From an uncultured Halocynthiibacter sp. (lineage in GTDB: Bacteria > Pseudomonadota > Alphaproteobacteria > Rhodobacterales > Rhodobacteraceae): a DNA stretch of 64,000 nt. Numbering within the stretch: the first letter of the stretch is position 1; each line of letters starts with the position of its first letter. This document shows positions 48,831-57,272 of the stretch, piece after piece. Made by a program: the position numbers and the translations under genes. Under the pieces are notes generated by a model that was given only the letters and a program-made list of their open reading frames with translations, ran no database searches and was not told where the DNA came from. The stretch lies in contig CANNCD010000002.1 in the NCBI GenBank assembly GCA_947503035.1, forward strand, positions 124,001 through 188,000, given 5' to 3'.

Positions 48831-50441
48831 CTAAAGGTCGGTCGTTATTCGAATGCGTTGATCTGTTCCTGGTGCCGGTGGTTTACGCAATTTTGGCACT
48901 GGTTTAACCGAGAAGCTAACACGCGTGCTTCCCCCTGCGAGCGCGGTGCAGGAGCATTGCAACATCGTTCCGTTGCGCCCGTGGACCGTTGCAGTCAGGG
49001 TTTCGCGTTCACCCACAGTGGTGGTGAACGCTCGGATGTCGTCCCACACTGGGGACGGCGCAAATGTCTCTTGCCAACTGCGCGCAGCATCCGCGACGGT
49101 CATTTCCCCAAATGTCGTAGAAGGATCGATGCCCCAAAGGCGTGTGTATGCGACATTCGACAGCGTCAAAAGCCCGTTTGACGAGAACACACATATAGCG
49201 TCATCAAAGCTGTCGAGCAGGGCTTGGCTTACTTCTAATTCGGCGCGGAAGTGACGGGTAAGTGAAATTTCCGAACTAATATCTTCGAAGAGAAACGCCA
49301 CGGCCCCATCTGGATGTGGGCGCCCTGTTACCCGATAGGTTTGCCCAGCCGGAAGGGTCCATGTTTCCTCATATGTTCCGTCGGACGCCGCGGCTTCTAG
49401 GGCGACCATATGTTGGCGCCATGATTTGTAATCCTTGGGCTCCGGCACCATTTGGCGTTCGCGCAACCCGTCGAGAAAGCTGAAAAACGTTGGCCGAGAA
49501 GAAAGAAAATCCGGCGGGAGGTTGGTGAGGTCCGTGAGCGCGGGGTTGAAGAGGGCCAGTTGGCGATCACGATTGAATATGGCAAGGCCGATCGGGATAT
49601 GCGCAAATGTCTTGGTTAGCGTTTGAACAAAGTCGCGCAGGGCGGCTTCGGCACGAACGACGGCGTCGGCATCAACCGCGAAGTGGACCGAATGATCGCC
49701 AACCTCGGCGGAATAACAATCAAACCAATGCTCTTGTTTTCGTTCTGGGAATTGAACCGATGCACGGTGCGCGCGCCCCTCTGGTGAGCCTTGCGCAAGG
49801 GATATCGAATGGAACAAACGCTCGGGGGGGCAAGTATTGATGCCGCCGTCCGACAGTTGGCGCATTTCCTGAGAGTGTTTCAGGTATGATTGGTTGGCCC
49901 ACGTGATCGATCCATCGCGGGTTTGTTGCCACACCATATAGGGGGCGTGCTCGGTGGTGGCACGCAGCGTCCGAAGCTCGTCTTCAAGGGCGCGCAGGTG
50001 ATCTGGATCGATGGCAGGTTTATGTGTGTTTTCGGCAGGATGGCAGATCTCGATTTTTGCGATTCCATCCCAAAGCTCGGCGACGAGGAAAACAGGATCG
50101 CTTGCGTCGCTTGGATGCATGGTCAAACGGCCGGTTTCGCCCAGATTGGCGAGTTCGCCGTGAAGGTCGGGAAATCGTGGGCGCAATGCGGCCAAAAAGG
50201 TCTGATAGGGCGTGTTTGCCTGTGGAGCGGTTTTCAAAAGGCGCTGAGCCGAAGGTGACGCGTCGATGATTTCTTCGTCGTCAAACAAGAATACAATTTC
50301 GGATTCCGCACTTCGGAGGTGGTGTCGGGCTGCAATGTGTTTCGGTGTATCCCGAAGTGCAAAGGCCCACAGCGCCGCACAGGCCGCGGCAAATGACGCC
50401 ACAGCGATAAGGAGGAAAATATACGGATCAACTGGCATCAT
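48831..50441 (-). CDS. Membrane-anchored multi-PAS protein without kinase domain (DivL-like)
   Basis: A 536-residue protein with one N-terminal membrane helix (residues 4-26) and three or four PAS-like domains. The last one (SQALLDSFDDAICVFSSNG, then LTLSNVAYTRLWG) resembles the final PAS domain of DivL/sensor kinases in this chromosomal position. The protein ends about 65 residues after that domain, with no dimerisation/phosphoacceptor or HATPase domain, and the 38 bp to tsaE leave no room for one. From memory, full-length divL lies beside tsaE in Caulobacter and rhizobia; the assignment rests on that synteny. Start codon 50441 (MMPVDPY) with AAGGA 12 nt upstream. Confidence 0.75.
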   Translation of the reverse strand: MMPVDPYIFLLIAVASFAAACAALWAFALRDTPKHIAARHHLRSAESEIVFLFDDEEIIDASPSAQRLLKTAPQANTPYQTFLAALRPRFPDLHGELANLGETGRLTMHPSDASDPVFLVAELWDGIAKIEICHPAENTHKPAIDPDHLRALEDELRTLRATTEHAPYMVWQQTRDGSITWANQSYLKHSQEMRQLSDGGINTCPPERLFHSISLAQGSPEGRAHRASVQFPERKQEHWFDCYSAEVGDHSVHFAVDADAVVRAEAALRDFVQTLTKTFAHIPIGLAIFNRDRQLALFNPALTDLTNLPPDFLSSRPTFFSFLDGLRERQMVPEPKDYKSWRQHMVALEAAASDGTYEETWTLPAGQTYRVTGRPHPDGAVAFLFEDISSEISLTRHFRAELEVSQALLDSFDDAICVFSSNGLLTLSNVAYTRLWGIDPSTTFGEMTVADAARSWQETFAPSPVWDDIRAFTTTVGERETLTATVHGRNGTMLQCSCTALAGGSTRVSFSVKPVPKLRKPPAPGTDQRIRITTDL

Positions 50442-50492
50442 ACGACGTTCCAATCCTTCAAAAGACGATATGAATAAGATTGGAGATAAAAA

Positions 50493-50508
50493 GTTAATTC
50501 GCCATTAA
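50493..50508 (-). promoter_or_regulatory. Candidate CtrA-binding site upstream of the DivL-like gene
   Basis: On the minus strand TTAATGGCGAATTAAC fits TTAA-N7-TTAAC exactly. It lies in the 73-bp gap between regB and the PAS-protein gene, about 52 bp before the latter's start codon, at a promoter-like distance. Confidence 0.55.
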
Positions 50509-50514
50509 TCCTGA

Positions 50515-51906
50515 TTACGGCACGATATTTTGGTTATTTCCAAGGGGGCCAAGGTCGGTTGCTCCCTCGGCTATCAACGATTTCGCGTTCCAAATCACCT
50601 CTACGACGGCACCTATCCTGTGATCGCGGTCTTGCATCGCGGCTGCTGAATTATCCGCATTAAAGAATCGAAGCTCGGCCGACGTCCTTTCAAGAAGCGT
50701 CTTCGCAATGAAAAGCCCCAGACCCATGCCTTCGTAGGCGGGGCGTTTGGGGCGTTCGATGATGGTCAGGCGTTCGCGCATAAACGGATCGCCAATGCGC
50801 CCCAAAACCGTTGGCGCAAAGCCGCCGCCATCATCCACAATCCGTATCTTGATGGTGCTTTCGTCCCAGAACACCTCGACCCAGACAGTTGTCTTGGCAA
50901 AGTCCACGGCGTTTTGCACCAGATTGCGCAGACCGTGAATGATTTCGGGGTGGCGGCGCACCACGGGTTGACGACCTGTCCCTGATGAGATCGGAACGAT
51001 GTCAATGATCAGATCCTTGCCGCGGTTTTTGTGCGGTTCAGCGGCCTCATTGATCACGGCCTCAATTGGCGCGGATTGAAGGTGGATGTCGTCCTTGCCT
51101 GCGCGCCCCATGGACCGCAAAATGGTGCGGCACCGATCGGCCTGTTCGTTGATCAAAAGCGCATCTTCGCGAAGCTCACCGTCCAGATCATCCAACATTT
51201 CGCTACTGACAAGTTTGATCGTGGCCAAAGGCGTGCCCAGCTCATGCGCAGTGGCAGCAACAACGCCGCCCAAATCGGTGAGCTTCTGCTCGCGGGCAAG
51301 GGCCATCTGGGTTGCCATCAACGCCTGTGTCATGGCCTGAATTTCCGAACTTACGCGGCGGGCATACAGCCCAAGAAACACAATCCCGATGACAATCGCG
51401 ATCCAAAACCCGAACAAGAACAGATCGGGCATCTGATGCACAAACCCTTCTGCCGTGCGCAGCGGGATATAGTACCAGGCCAAAATCGAAACCGAGACCA
51501 TCGCCATAGCGCCCAAGAACAACGCCGACCGCAGGCTCAGAATTGAGGCCGCGATTGTAACAGGGGCCATAATCAAAAGGATAAACGGGTTGTTCAGCCC
51601 ACCCATCAAATAGGTCAGCAGCGAAAGCTGGGTCATGTCGAACAACAACATGCCCGTGGCCTGCCCATCCGTAAGCCGCTTGGCCTCGGGATAGGCGATT
51701 TGGCTGGCAACATTAAACAGAACCGATGCGCCAATCACGGTGAAGACCAGATCAAGCGGTAGATTGAGGTCGTAAACCAAGCCCGCAACAGCGATCGCGC
51801 CAAGTTGTCCGCAGATCGCGAGCCAACGCAGATAGATCAACGTCCGAAGCCGCACCCAGTTCCCCGACGCAATCGCAGGAATCACCATTTCGTTATTCGC
51901 GGCCAT
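50515..51906 (-). CDS. regB: Redox-sensing histidine kinase RegB (PrrB)
   Basis: A 463-residue sensor kinase. Six membrane helices (residues 25-190) include the quinone-sensing GGLNNPF loop. The H-box ATAHELGTPLATI carries the phospho-histidine near residue 220, and the redox-active cysteine is in EQADRCRTI near 260. N-box LRNLVQNAVDFA and G-boxes VDDGGGF and GMGLGLFIAKTLLERT follow. RegB phosphorylates RegA under low oxygen. It is divergent from senC-regA, as in Rhodobacter. Confidence 0.95.
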   Translation of the reverse strand: MAANNEMVIPAIASGNWVRLRTLIYLRWLAICGQLGAIAVAGLVYDLNLPLDLVFTVIGASVLFNVASQIAYPEAKRLTDGQATGMLLFDMTQLSLLTYLMGGLNNPFILLIMAPVTIAASILSLRSALFLGAMAMVSVSILAWYYIPLRTAEGFVHQMPDLFLFGFWIAIVIGIVFLGLYARRVSSEIQAMTQALMATQMALAREQKLTDLGGVVAATAHELGTPLATIKLVSSEMLDDLDGELREDALLINEQADRCRTILRSMGRAGKDDIHLQSAPIEAVINEAAEPHKNRGKDLIIDIVPISSGTGRQPVVRRHPEIIHGLRNLVQNAVDFAKTTVWVEVFWDESTIKIRIVDDGGGFAPTVLGRIGDPFMRERLTIIERPKRPAYEGMGLGLFIAKTLLERTSAELRFFNADNSAAAMQDRDHRIGAVVEVIWNAKSLIAEGATDLGPLGNNQNIVP

Positions 51907-51996
51907 TCTGATGTCTCCTTATTGCGTCATAGTGTTACATTGTTATTTACAACAGATAACCCGATTAAGTGCGACAAATAGCCAAGGACAAACGAT

Positions 51997-52608
51997 ATGA
52001 ACAAGCTTTACATTGGGGCCGCATCGATTGCCGTCGCTTCTATCTTGGGTGGTCTTGCCTATACCTCTTATTCCAGTGATCCATTCGCCGATTGTCGCGT
52101 GTCCTCTGTTGCAGGCGGCGCAAACGTCATTGGTGGCCCGTTTGAACTTGTTGATCATCACGGTAATACGGTGACCGAGGCGGATGTGATGGACAAGCCG
52201 TCGCTCGTTTATTTCGGCTATACCTTCTGCCCCGACATCTGCCCGCTTGATACCGCGCGCAATGCGGATGCGGTGTATATGCTTGATGACCAAGGTATCG
52301 AGGTTCAGCCCGTGTTTATCACCATTGATCCTGCGCGCGACACCCCCGAGGTCGTCGCCGAATACGTTGAGGTGTTCCACCCCCGTATGATCGGCCTTAC
52401 TGGGTCCGACGAACAGGTTAAGGCGGCGTCTCAGGCCTATAAAACCTATTACCAGAAACAAGATAGCGACGATGAATATTACCTCGTGGATCATTCGACA
52501 TCGGCGTATTTCATGATGCCAGAGATCGGATTCATCAGCCATTTTGGACGTGCACACACATCAGAAATGATCGCAGAGACGATGGCCTGCGTAATAAATA
52601 ATGCCTAA
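51997..52608 (+). CDS. senC: SCO1/SenC copper chaperone
   Basis: A 203-residue membrane-anchored thioredoxin-fold protein. An N-terminal hydrophobic helix (about 7-25) anchors it facing the periplasm. FGYTFCPDICPLDTA carries the copper-binding C78-x3-C82 and the conserved His lies in YLVDHSTSAYF. Such proteins (PrrC in Rhodobacter) deliver copper to cytochrome oxidase and feed into RegB signalling. It precedes regA by 65 bp. Confidence 0.94.
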   Translation: MNKLYIGAASIAVASILGGLAYTSYSSDPFADCRVSSVAGGANVIGGPFELVDHHGNTVTEADVMDKPSLVYFGYTFCPDICPLDTARNADAVYMLDDQGIEVQPVFITIDPARDTPEVVAEYVEVFHPRMIGLTGSDEQVKAASQAYKTYYQKQDSDDEYYLVDHSTSAYFMMPEIGFISHFGRAHTSEMIAETMACVINNA

Positions 52609-52673
52609 CATCTTTGACCCGCGTTCGCGCTGGGCCTAGGGTGATATAAACGCGAGATAAAAGGGGACCCCGA

Positions 52674-53228
52674 ATGTCTGAACGTGAATTGCAGGATATA
52701 GGCGAAGACAAATCGCTTTTGCTAGTGGATGATGACGAACCGTTTTTGCGTCGTCTGGCCCGCGCCATGGAAAAACGCGGGTTTGAGGTCGAAACCGCAG
52801 ACAGCGTCGCTGGCGGCAAGGCGATTTCGACGGCGCGCCCACCGGCCTATGCGGTGATTGATCTTCGGCTTGAGGACGGCAATGGCCTTGATGTGGTGGA
52901 AACGCTTCGCGAAAAACGTCCTGATGCGCGGATTGTGGTTCTGACCGGATACGGGGCGATTGCGACGGCGGTTGCTGCGGTGAAAATCGGCGCAACCGAT
53001 TATTTGTCCAAACCTGCGGATGCGAATGATGTGACGGCGGCCTTGTTGGCGATGCCGGAAACATTGCCTCCACCGCCCGAGAACCCGATGTCCGCGGATC
53101 GTGTGCGTTGGGAACATATTCAACGGGTCTATGAATTGTGCGACCGGAACGTGTCAGAAACCGCGCGTCGTTTGAACATGCACCGCCGCACGCTTCAACG
53201 TATTCTGGCGAAACGCAGCCCGCGTTAA
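52674..53228 (+). CDS. regA: Redox response regulator RegA (PrrA/ActR)
   Basis: A 184-residue regulator. The receiver domain has the acidic pocket LLVDDDEPF and phospho-acceptor aspartate in AVIDLRLEDGNGLD (about residue 61), with K in YLSKPADANDV. The C-terminal Fis-type helix-turn-helix NVSETARRLNMHRRTLQRI is nearly invariant in RegA proteins. It controls photosynthesis, respiration and carbon/nitrogen genes in relatives. The 3' end overlaps the convergent HD hydrolase by 4 bp. Confidence 0.96.
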   Translation: MSERELQDIGEDKSLLLVDDDEPFLRRLARAMEKRGFEVETADSVAGGKAISTARPPAYAVIDLRLEDGNGLDVVETLREKRPDARIVVLTGYGAIATAVAAVKIGATDYLSKPADANDVTAALLAMPETLPPPPENPMSADRVRWEHIQRVYELCDRNVSETARRLNMHRRTLQRILAKRSPR

Positions 53229-53845
53229 AGGGTTGCAATCAATGCGTGGTGACGCGCCGTAAAATCGTTGCGCACCTCCACTGGCGGGCGCAACCGTATC
53301 TCAAGGCCATTGATCAAATCGGGGTCCATGCGCCCGAAAATCTTGTTCGCCTCAAACTCGGTAAAGCCGGCGATCTGTGTCGCCTCAAGCCATGCGGACA
53401 CGGTGTCGGCCTTTTTGATCTGACGTTTGACGGTCGCTGGAATTTTCGCGGGCAACCCAAATCGCACATGGATTGCAGTCACCAGCCGTTCGTCGAGTTC
53501 CTCGTACCCTAGACCAACCGCGGCCTTTACCGGCGAAATCATATCCCCAATCACGTATTCCGGCGCATCGTGCAAAAGCGCAGCAAGTTGCCATTTCACC
53601 GGTGCCTTGGGATTCATCTGGGTAAAGATCGATTCAACCAACAATGAATGTTCGGCAACCGAATAGGCAAAATCCCCGTGCGTCTGTCCGTTCCACCGCG
53701 CGACAAAGGCCAAGCCATGCGCGATGTCTTCGATTTCAATGTCGACCGGTGTGGGGTCCAACAGATCAAGACGGCGCCCCGAAAGCATACGTTGCCAAGC
53801 ACGTTTTGGTTTCACGTAAATTCCTTTCGCAGGGCGATTTGTCAT
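53225..53845 (-). CDS. HD-domain phosphohydrolase (YfbR-like)
   Basis: A 206-residue HD-superfamily protein. Metal ligands are visible in YSVAEHSLLV and LLHDAPEYVIGDMISP, with a third aspartate further on (KADTVSAW). It resembles 5'-deoxynucleotidases of the YfbR group, but the substrate is not shown. It sits between regA and ahcY on the opposite strand. The region to ahcY (130 bp) holds two hairpins. Confidence 0.82.
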   Translation of the reverse strand: MTNRPAKGIYVKPKRAWQRMLSGRRLDLLDPTPVDIEIEDIAHGLAFVARWNGQTHGDFAYSVAEHSLLVESIFTQMNPKAPVKWQLAALLHDAPEYVIGDMISPVKAAVGLGYEELDERLVTAIHVRFGLPAKIPATVKRQIKKADTVSAWLEATQIAGFTEFEANKIFGRMDPDLINGLEIRLRPPVEVRNDFTARHHALIATL

Positions 53846-53890
53846 ATTGCGGCTTACTTGGTGTCATATAGGTATCTGAAACGCCGGTAA

Positions 53891-53945
53891 AGCAGGGCAA
53901 TGTGCCATAAACCTTGCCCCGCTGGGCCTGTCTTGATACGAGGCC
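53891..53945 (+). promoter_or_regulatory. Two hairpins in the ahcY leader region
   Basis: AGCAGGGCAA pairs with TTGCCCCGCT (53891-53923, one A-C mismatch), and GGCCT pairs with AGGCC (53925-53945). They lie 30-85 bp before the ahcY ATG. They do not match the SAH riboswitch consensus as I know it. A leader structure is possible but unproven. Confidence 0.3.
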
Positions 53946-53975
53946 GCTAAACGCTATGGATGAAAGAGTGATCCC

Positions 53976-55367
53976 ATGACCACTGACTATATTGTAAAAG
54001 ACATCGCCCTTGCAGGTTTTGGCCGCAAGGAATTGGACATTGCCGAAACCGAAATGCCGGGTCTTATGGCGCTTCGCGAAGAATACGGCGAAAGCAAACC
54101 GCTGGCCGGTGCGCGTATCGTTGGGTCGTTGCACATGACCATCCAGACCGCCGTTCTGATCGAAACGCTTGTTGCGCTGGGTGCCGATGTGCGCTGGGCG
54201 TCTTGCAACATCTTCTCGACCCAAGACCACGCGGCGGCGGCGATTGCCGAGGCTGGCGTTCCGGTTTTTGCGATCAAAGGTCAAACATTGACCGAGCACT
54301 GGGATTACCTCGACAAATCATTCGCCTTCCCCGAGGGCGCGAACCTTATTCTGGATGATGGCGGCGACGCGACATTGTACGTTCTTTTGGGCGCACGTGT
54401 TGAGGCGGGCGAAACCGATCTGATCGAAGTTCCGACATCCGAAGAAGAAGAAGCGATCTTTGCGCAGATCAAAAAGCGCATGGCCGAAACCCCCGGTTGG
54501 TTCACGAAAACCCGTGACGCCATCCTTGGTGTGTCCGAAGAAACCACAACCGGCGTTCACCGTCTGTATGAATTGCAGCGTGACGGCCAGCTTCCGTTCC
54601 CTGCGATCAACGTGAACGACTCGGTGACGAAATCCAAGTTCGACAACAAATACGGCTGTAAAGAATCCCTCGTGGATGGCATCCGCCGCGCGACCGACAC
54701 CATGCTGGCCGGTAAGGTTGCCGTTGTCTGTGGGTATGGCGACGTGGGCAAAGGCTCTGCTGCGTCTCTTGCTGGTGCTGGCGCGCGCGTCAAGGTGACC
54801 GAGGTCGATCCTATCTGTGCGCTTCAGGCGGCGATGGACGGCTTTGAGGTGGTGGTTCTTGAGGACGTCGTGTCATCCGCCGACGTGTTCATCACGACCA
54901 CAGGTAATAAAGACATCATCCGCATCGAACACATGCGCGAAATGAAGGACATGGCGATCGTTGGCAACATCGGTCACTTTGATAACGAAATCCAAGTGGC
55001 GTCTTTGAAGAACCACAAATGGACCAACATCAAAGAGCAGGTCGACATGATCGAAATGCCGTCCGGTTCGCGCCTGATCCTTCTGTCCGAAGGTCGTTTG
55101 TTGAACCTTGGTAACGCAACGGGCCACCCATCCTTTGTGATGTCCGCGTCCTTTACCAACCAAGTTTTGGCCCAGATCGAACTTTGGGTGAATGGCGATG
55201 CGTATAAGAACGACGTGTATATCCTTCCGAAACACCTCGATGAAAAAGTGGCGCGTCTGCACCTTGATCGTATCGGCGTGAAACTGACCGAGCTGAGCAA
55301 AGATCAGGCGGATTACATTGGCGTCACACCCGAGGGCCCGTTCAAGCCCGAGCACTATCGCTACTAG
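53976..55367 (+). CDS. ahcY: S-adenosylhomocysteine hydrolase
   Basis: A 463-residue NAD enzyme that splits S-adenosylhomocysteine into adenosine and homocysteine. NAD-binding motif [13 protein letters not shown] (about 249-261), [18 protein letters not shown] and the C-terminal PFKPEHYRY are diagnostic. Codon use is that of a highly expressed gene. Its place beside regB-senC-regA matches Rhodobacter. A strong terminator follows. Confidence 0.98.
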   Translation: MTTDYIVKDIALAGFGRKELDIAETEMPGLMALREEYGESKPLAGARIVGSLHMTIQTAVLIETLVALGADVRWASCNIFSTQDHAAAAIAEAGVPVFAIKGQTLTEHWDYLDKSFAFPEGANLILDDGGDATLYVLLGARVEAGETDLIEVPTSEEEEAIFAQIKKRMAETPGWFTKTRDAILGVSEETTTGVHRLYELQRDGQLPFPAINVNDSVTKSKFDNKYGCKESLVDGIRRATDTMLAGKVAVVCGYGDVGKGSAASLAGAGARVKVTEVDPICALQAAMDGFEVVVLEDVVSSADVFITTTGNKDIIRIEHMREMKDMAIVGNIGHFDNEIQVASLKNHKWTNIKEQVDMIEMPSGSRLILLSEGRLLNLGNATGHPSFVMSASFTNQVLAQIELWVNGDAYKNDVYILPKHLDEKVARLHLDRIGVKLTELSKDQADYIGVTPEGPFKPEHYRY

Positions 55368-55388
55368 TACCGGCGACATATGATTTTC

Positions 55389-55418
55389 AAAGGCCACACC
55401 ACTGCGTGTGGCCTTTTT
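55389..55418 (+). terminator. Intrinsic terminator of ahcY
   Basis: AAAGGCCACAC and GTGTGGCCTTT form an 11-bp perfect stem around CACTGC, ending in five T. Confidence 0.93.
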
Positions 55419-55546
55419 GCGTTTAGGGGGAACATTCCCCGATAATAGTCCTTTGTGCCGCGGGAATTTGGCGCTAGCGTATCGACAAGGCCCGAGATGG
55501 GTCATGATTTTCGGGGGCGACCCCATATATTAGTGGGAGAAAACAC

Positions 55547-55888
55547 ATGGGCAAACGTGATGATCTGATCGCGCAATACGCGGACGATTTGAAAAACAAA
55601 TGCGGCATCAACGCAGATATGGATCTTTTGACAAAGGTTACCATCGGTTGTGGCCCTGCGATTTATAACGCGGACGCATCCACCGTTGCTGGCTCTGATC
55701 CGTCCGAGCTTGAGACCGTAAAAAAGAACTTCCTTATCAAGAAACTTGGCCTATCCGACGGTCCACAGCTTGATGATGCGATCTCTGCTGTGATCGAAAC
55801 TTATGGCAAATCCGAGCGCAACAAATACCGCGCTGTGGTGTACTACATGCTGACAAAACACTTTGGCAAAGAAGCCATCTACGGCTAA
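55547..55888 (+). CDS. DUF2853 family protein
   Basis: A 113-residue cytosolic protein starting MGKRDDLIAQYADDLKNKCG, with FLIKKLGLSDGPQLDDAI and YGKSERNKYRAVVYYMLTKH, which I recognise as the DUF2853 pattern. Its function is unknown. Codons are those of a well-expressed gene and it is transcribed alone, with GGGAGAAAAC before the ATG and its own terminator. The 178 bp before it contain a GGGGAA-CA-TTCCCC repeat and a TATATTA sequence that could be a -10 element. Confidence 0.88.
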   Translation: MGKRDDLIAQYADDLKNKCGINADMDLLTKVTIGCGPAIYNADASTVAGSDPSELETVKKNFLIKKLGLSDGPQLDDAISAVIETYGKSERNKYRAVVYYMLTKHFGKEAIYG

Positions 55889-55910
55889 TTTTACGACCGA
55901 CTATTGGATC

Positions 55911-55938
55911 AGGCGCGGTGATATTGCCGCGCCTTTTT
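55911..55938 (+). terminator. Intrinsic terminator of the DUF2853 gene
   Basis: AGGCGCGG pairs with CCGCGCCT across TGATATTG, followed by a T-tract. Confidence 0.88.
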
Positions 55939-56098
55939 CGTGCGCAGACACCGGTAAGCACCTTATTTAGCTAAGGTTGTCCATACTTTGGATTTGCAAT
56001 GAACGGGGTTCTCGACGTACCTTAAACCTATCGGGGCAGAAGTCCGGATCCAGAGTTTTATCAACACGTGGTGCCGTCAGGGTGCGTGTGGGGTGAGA

Positions 56099-56131
56099 GG
56101 AGGGTTCCGGGGGCGGAGCCCTCCATTTTTT
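56099..56131. repeat. GC-rich hairpin with T-tract, possibly a dispersed repeat
   Basis: GGAGGGTTCC and GGAGCCCTCC form a 10-bp stem (one G-T pair) around GGGGGC, followed on the plus strand by ATTTTTTC. The nearest plus-strand gene already has its own terminator, so this is either a terminator for a second plus-strand transcript or a copy of a short dispersed palindrome. The rest of 55939-56098 holds nothing I recognise. Confidence 0.45.
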
Positions 56132-56526
56132 CAAAACAGTCCGAGAACAATGCCCATGACGGTACAACCGCCAGCGGCATAACCGCCATCAATAAGCGCG
56201 AGCTTCATCGGGCGATCCCCAAACCCACAATTGGTCACGATCCACGGCGCGGCGATAAATGCGCCCAGACCAAAGCCAGCCATCGCGCCCATGCCAAAGC
56301 CGTTGATGCCCGCAAGTCCGAAAATATGACGCATCATGCCGGCCACAACAATCGCACAGACAAGGGCGATAATATACGGTTTAGGGTCGCTTGAGTTGGC
56401 GGGACGACCGTCTTCGCCCACCTCAATACCTGCCGCCGCCATCCATGGTTTGGCCAGCGCCATGTACCAAATCGCGCCAAAGGCATAGGATGCAACACCC
56501 GCGACAATCACAGAAATAAGTTCCAT
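56131..56526 (-). CDS. DUF1761 family membrane protein
   Basis: A 132-residue protein with four hydrophobic helices and the family-like start MELISVIVAGVASYAFGAIW with YMALAKPWMAAAG after it. Function unknown. ATG at 56526 follows AGGAGGGACCT, a very good ribosome-binding site; the longer frame is not needed. It lies 53 bp after the EVE gene. Confidence 0.85.
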   Translation of the reverse strand: MELISVIVAGVASYAFGAIWYMALAKPWMAAAGIEVGEDGRPANSSDPKPYIIALVCAIVVAGMMRHIFGLAGINGFGMGAMAGFGLGAFIAAPWIVTNCGFGDRPMKLALIDGGYAAGGCTVMGIVLGLF

Positions 56527-56578
56527 AGGTCCCTCCTTGGTTTCCCTTTGGGAAGTATGCCAGTATTTTGTGCGTTTT

Positions 56579-56998
56579 CTAGGGGTCAATTCCCGCGAGA
56601 CCACAAACAATCGCCCATTCGTCGTCGGTCACGGGCTGCACCGACAGGCGGGAACTTTTGACCAGCGCCATGTTTTCGAGGTCTGGGTGCTCCTTGCACA
56701 TGGCAAGCGTGACCGGAGTTACAACGGGCTTCACTGCTTTGATATCTACACATTCCCAGCGGGGATCATCTGTGGTGCTATCGGGGTGGGCTGCGCGGAT
56801 GACTTCGATCACACCAACGATCGATTTCTCCTTGAGCGAGTGATAAAAGAAACCGCGATCCCCGACCTTCATTGCGCGCATATTGTTACGGGCCTGATAG
56901 TTGCGGACACCGTCCCATTCTTCGCCTACATCACCACGGGCGACCTGTTGGTCCCAACCCCATGTGTTTGGCTCTGATTTAAAAAGCCAATATGCCAT
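56579..56998 (-). CDS. EVE domain protein
   Basis: A 139-residue PUA-like EVE domain protein: MAYWLFKSEPNTWGWDQQ at the start, GVRNYQARNNMRAMKVGDRG and FYHSLKEKSIVGVIEV are typical. EVE domains bind modified bases in nucleic acids, with roles in RNA or modified-DNA recognition. The start at 56998 shares one base with the stop of the YciI gene. Confidence 0.92.
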   Translation of the reverse strand: MAYWLFKSEPNTWGWDQQVARGDVGEEWDGVRNYQARNNMRAMKVGDRGFFYHSLKEKSIVGVIEVIRAAHPDSTTDDPRWECVDIKAVKPVVTPVTLAMCKEHPDLENMALVKSSRLSVQPVTDDEWAIVCGLAGIDP

Positions 56999-57270
56999 TA
57001 CCCGATCACCCGATTCCACGCGATCAATTCAACAGATTCGAACAGACCAGCATGCGCATAAGGGTCGTTCTTAGCCCAGTTTTGTGCGTCTTCCATGGTC
57101 TCGACATCCAAAATGATCAACGACCCACACATGGCACCGTCATCGTTCAAGAACGGGCCGGCCTGTTGGACTTCTTTGGAGGCCTTCAGATAGGCAACGT
57201 GATCATTGCGGGTATCCAGACGGATCTGAAGCGCGCCTTCTTTGTCTTTGGCAATAAGAGAAACGAGCAT
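56998..57270 (-). CDS. YciI family protein
   Basis: A 90-residue protein with the YciI pattern: LVSLIAKDKEGALQIRLDTR, the conserved H in NDHVAYLK and the NDPYAHAGLFESVEL segment near the end. Family members resemble small ferredoxin-fold enzymes such as dehydrochlorinases, but no function is known for this one. It lies 2 bp after gpsA and leads directly into the EVE gene. Confidence 0.9.
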   Translation of the reverse strand: MLVSLIAKDKEGALQIRLDTRNDHVAYLKASKEVQQAGPFLNDDGAMCGSLIILDVETMEDAQNWAKNDPYAHAGLFESVELIAWNRVIG

Positions 57271-57272
57271 GG

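Noticed and set aside
53846-53975. SAH riboswitch upstream of ahcY.
   Set aside because: The conserved core as I know it is not found; only generic hairpins are seen.
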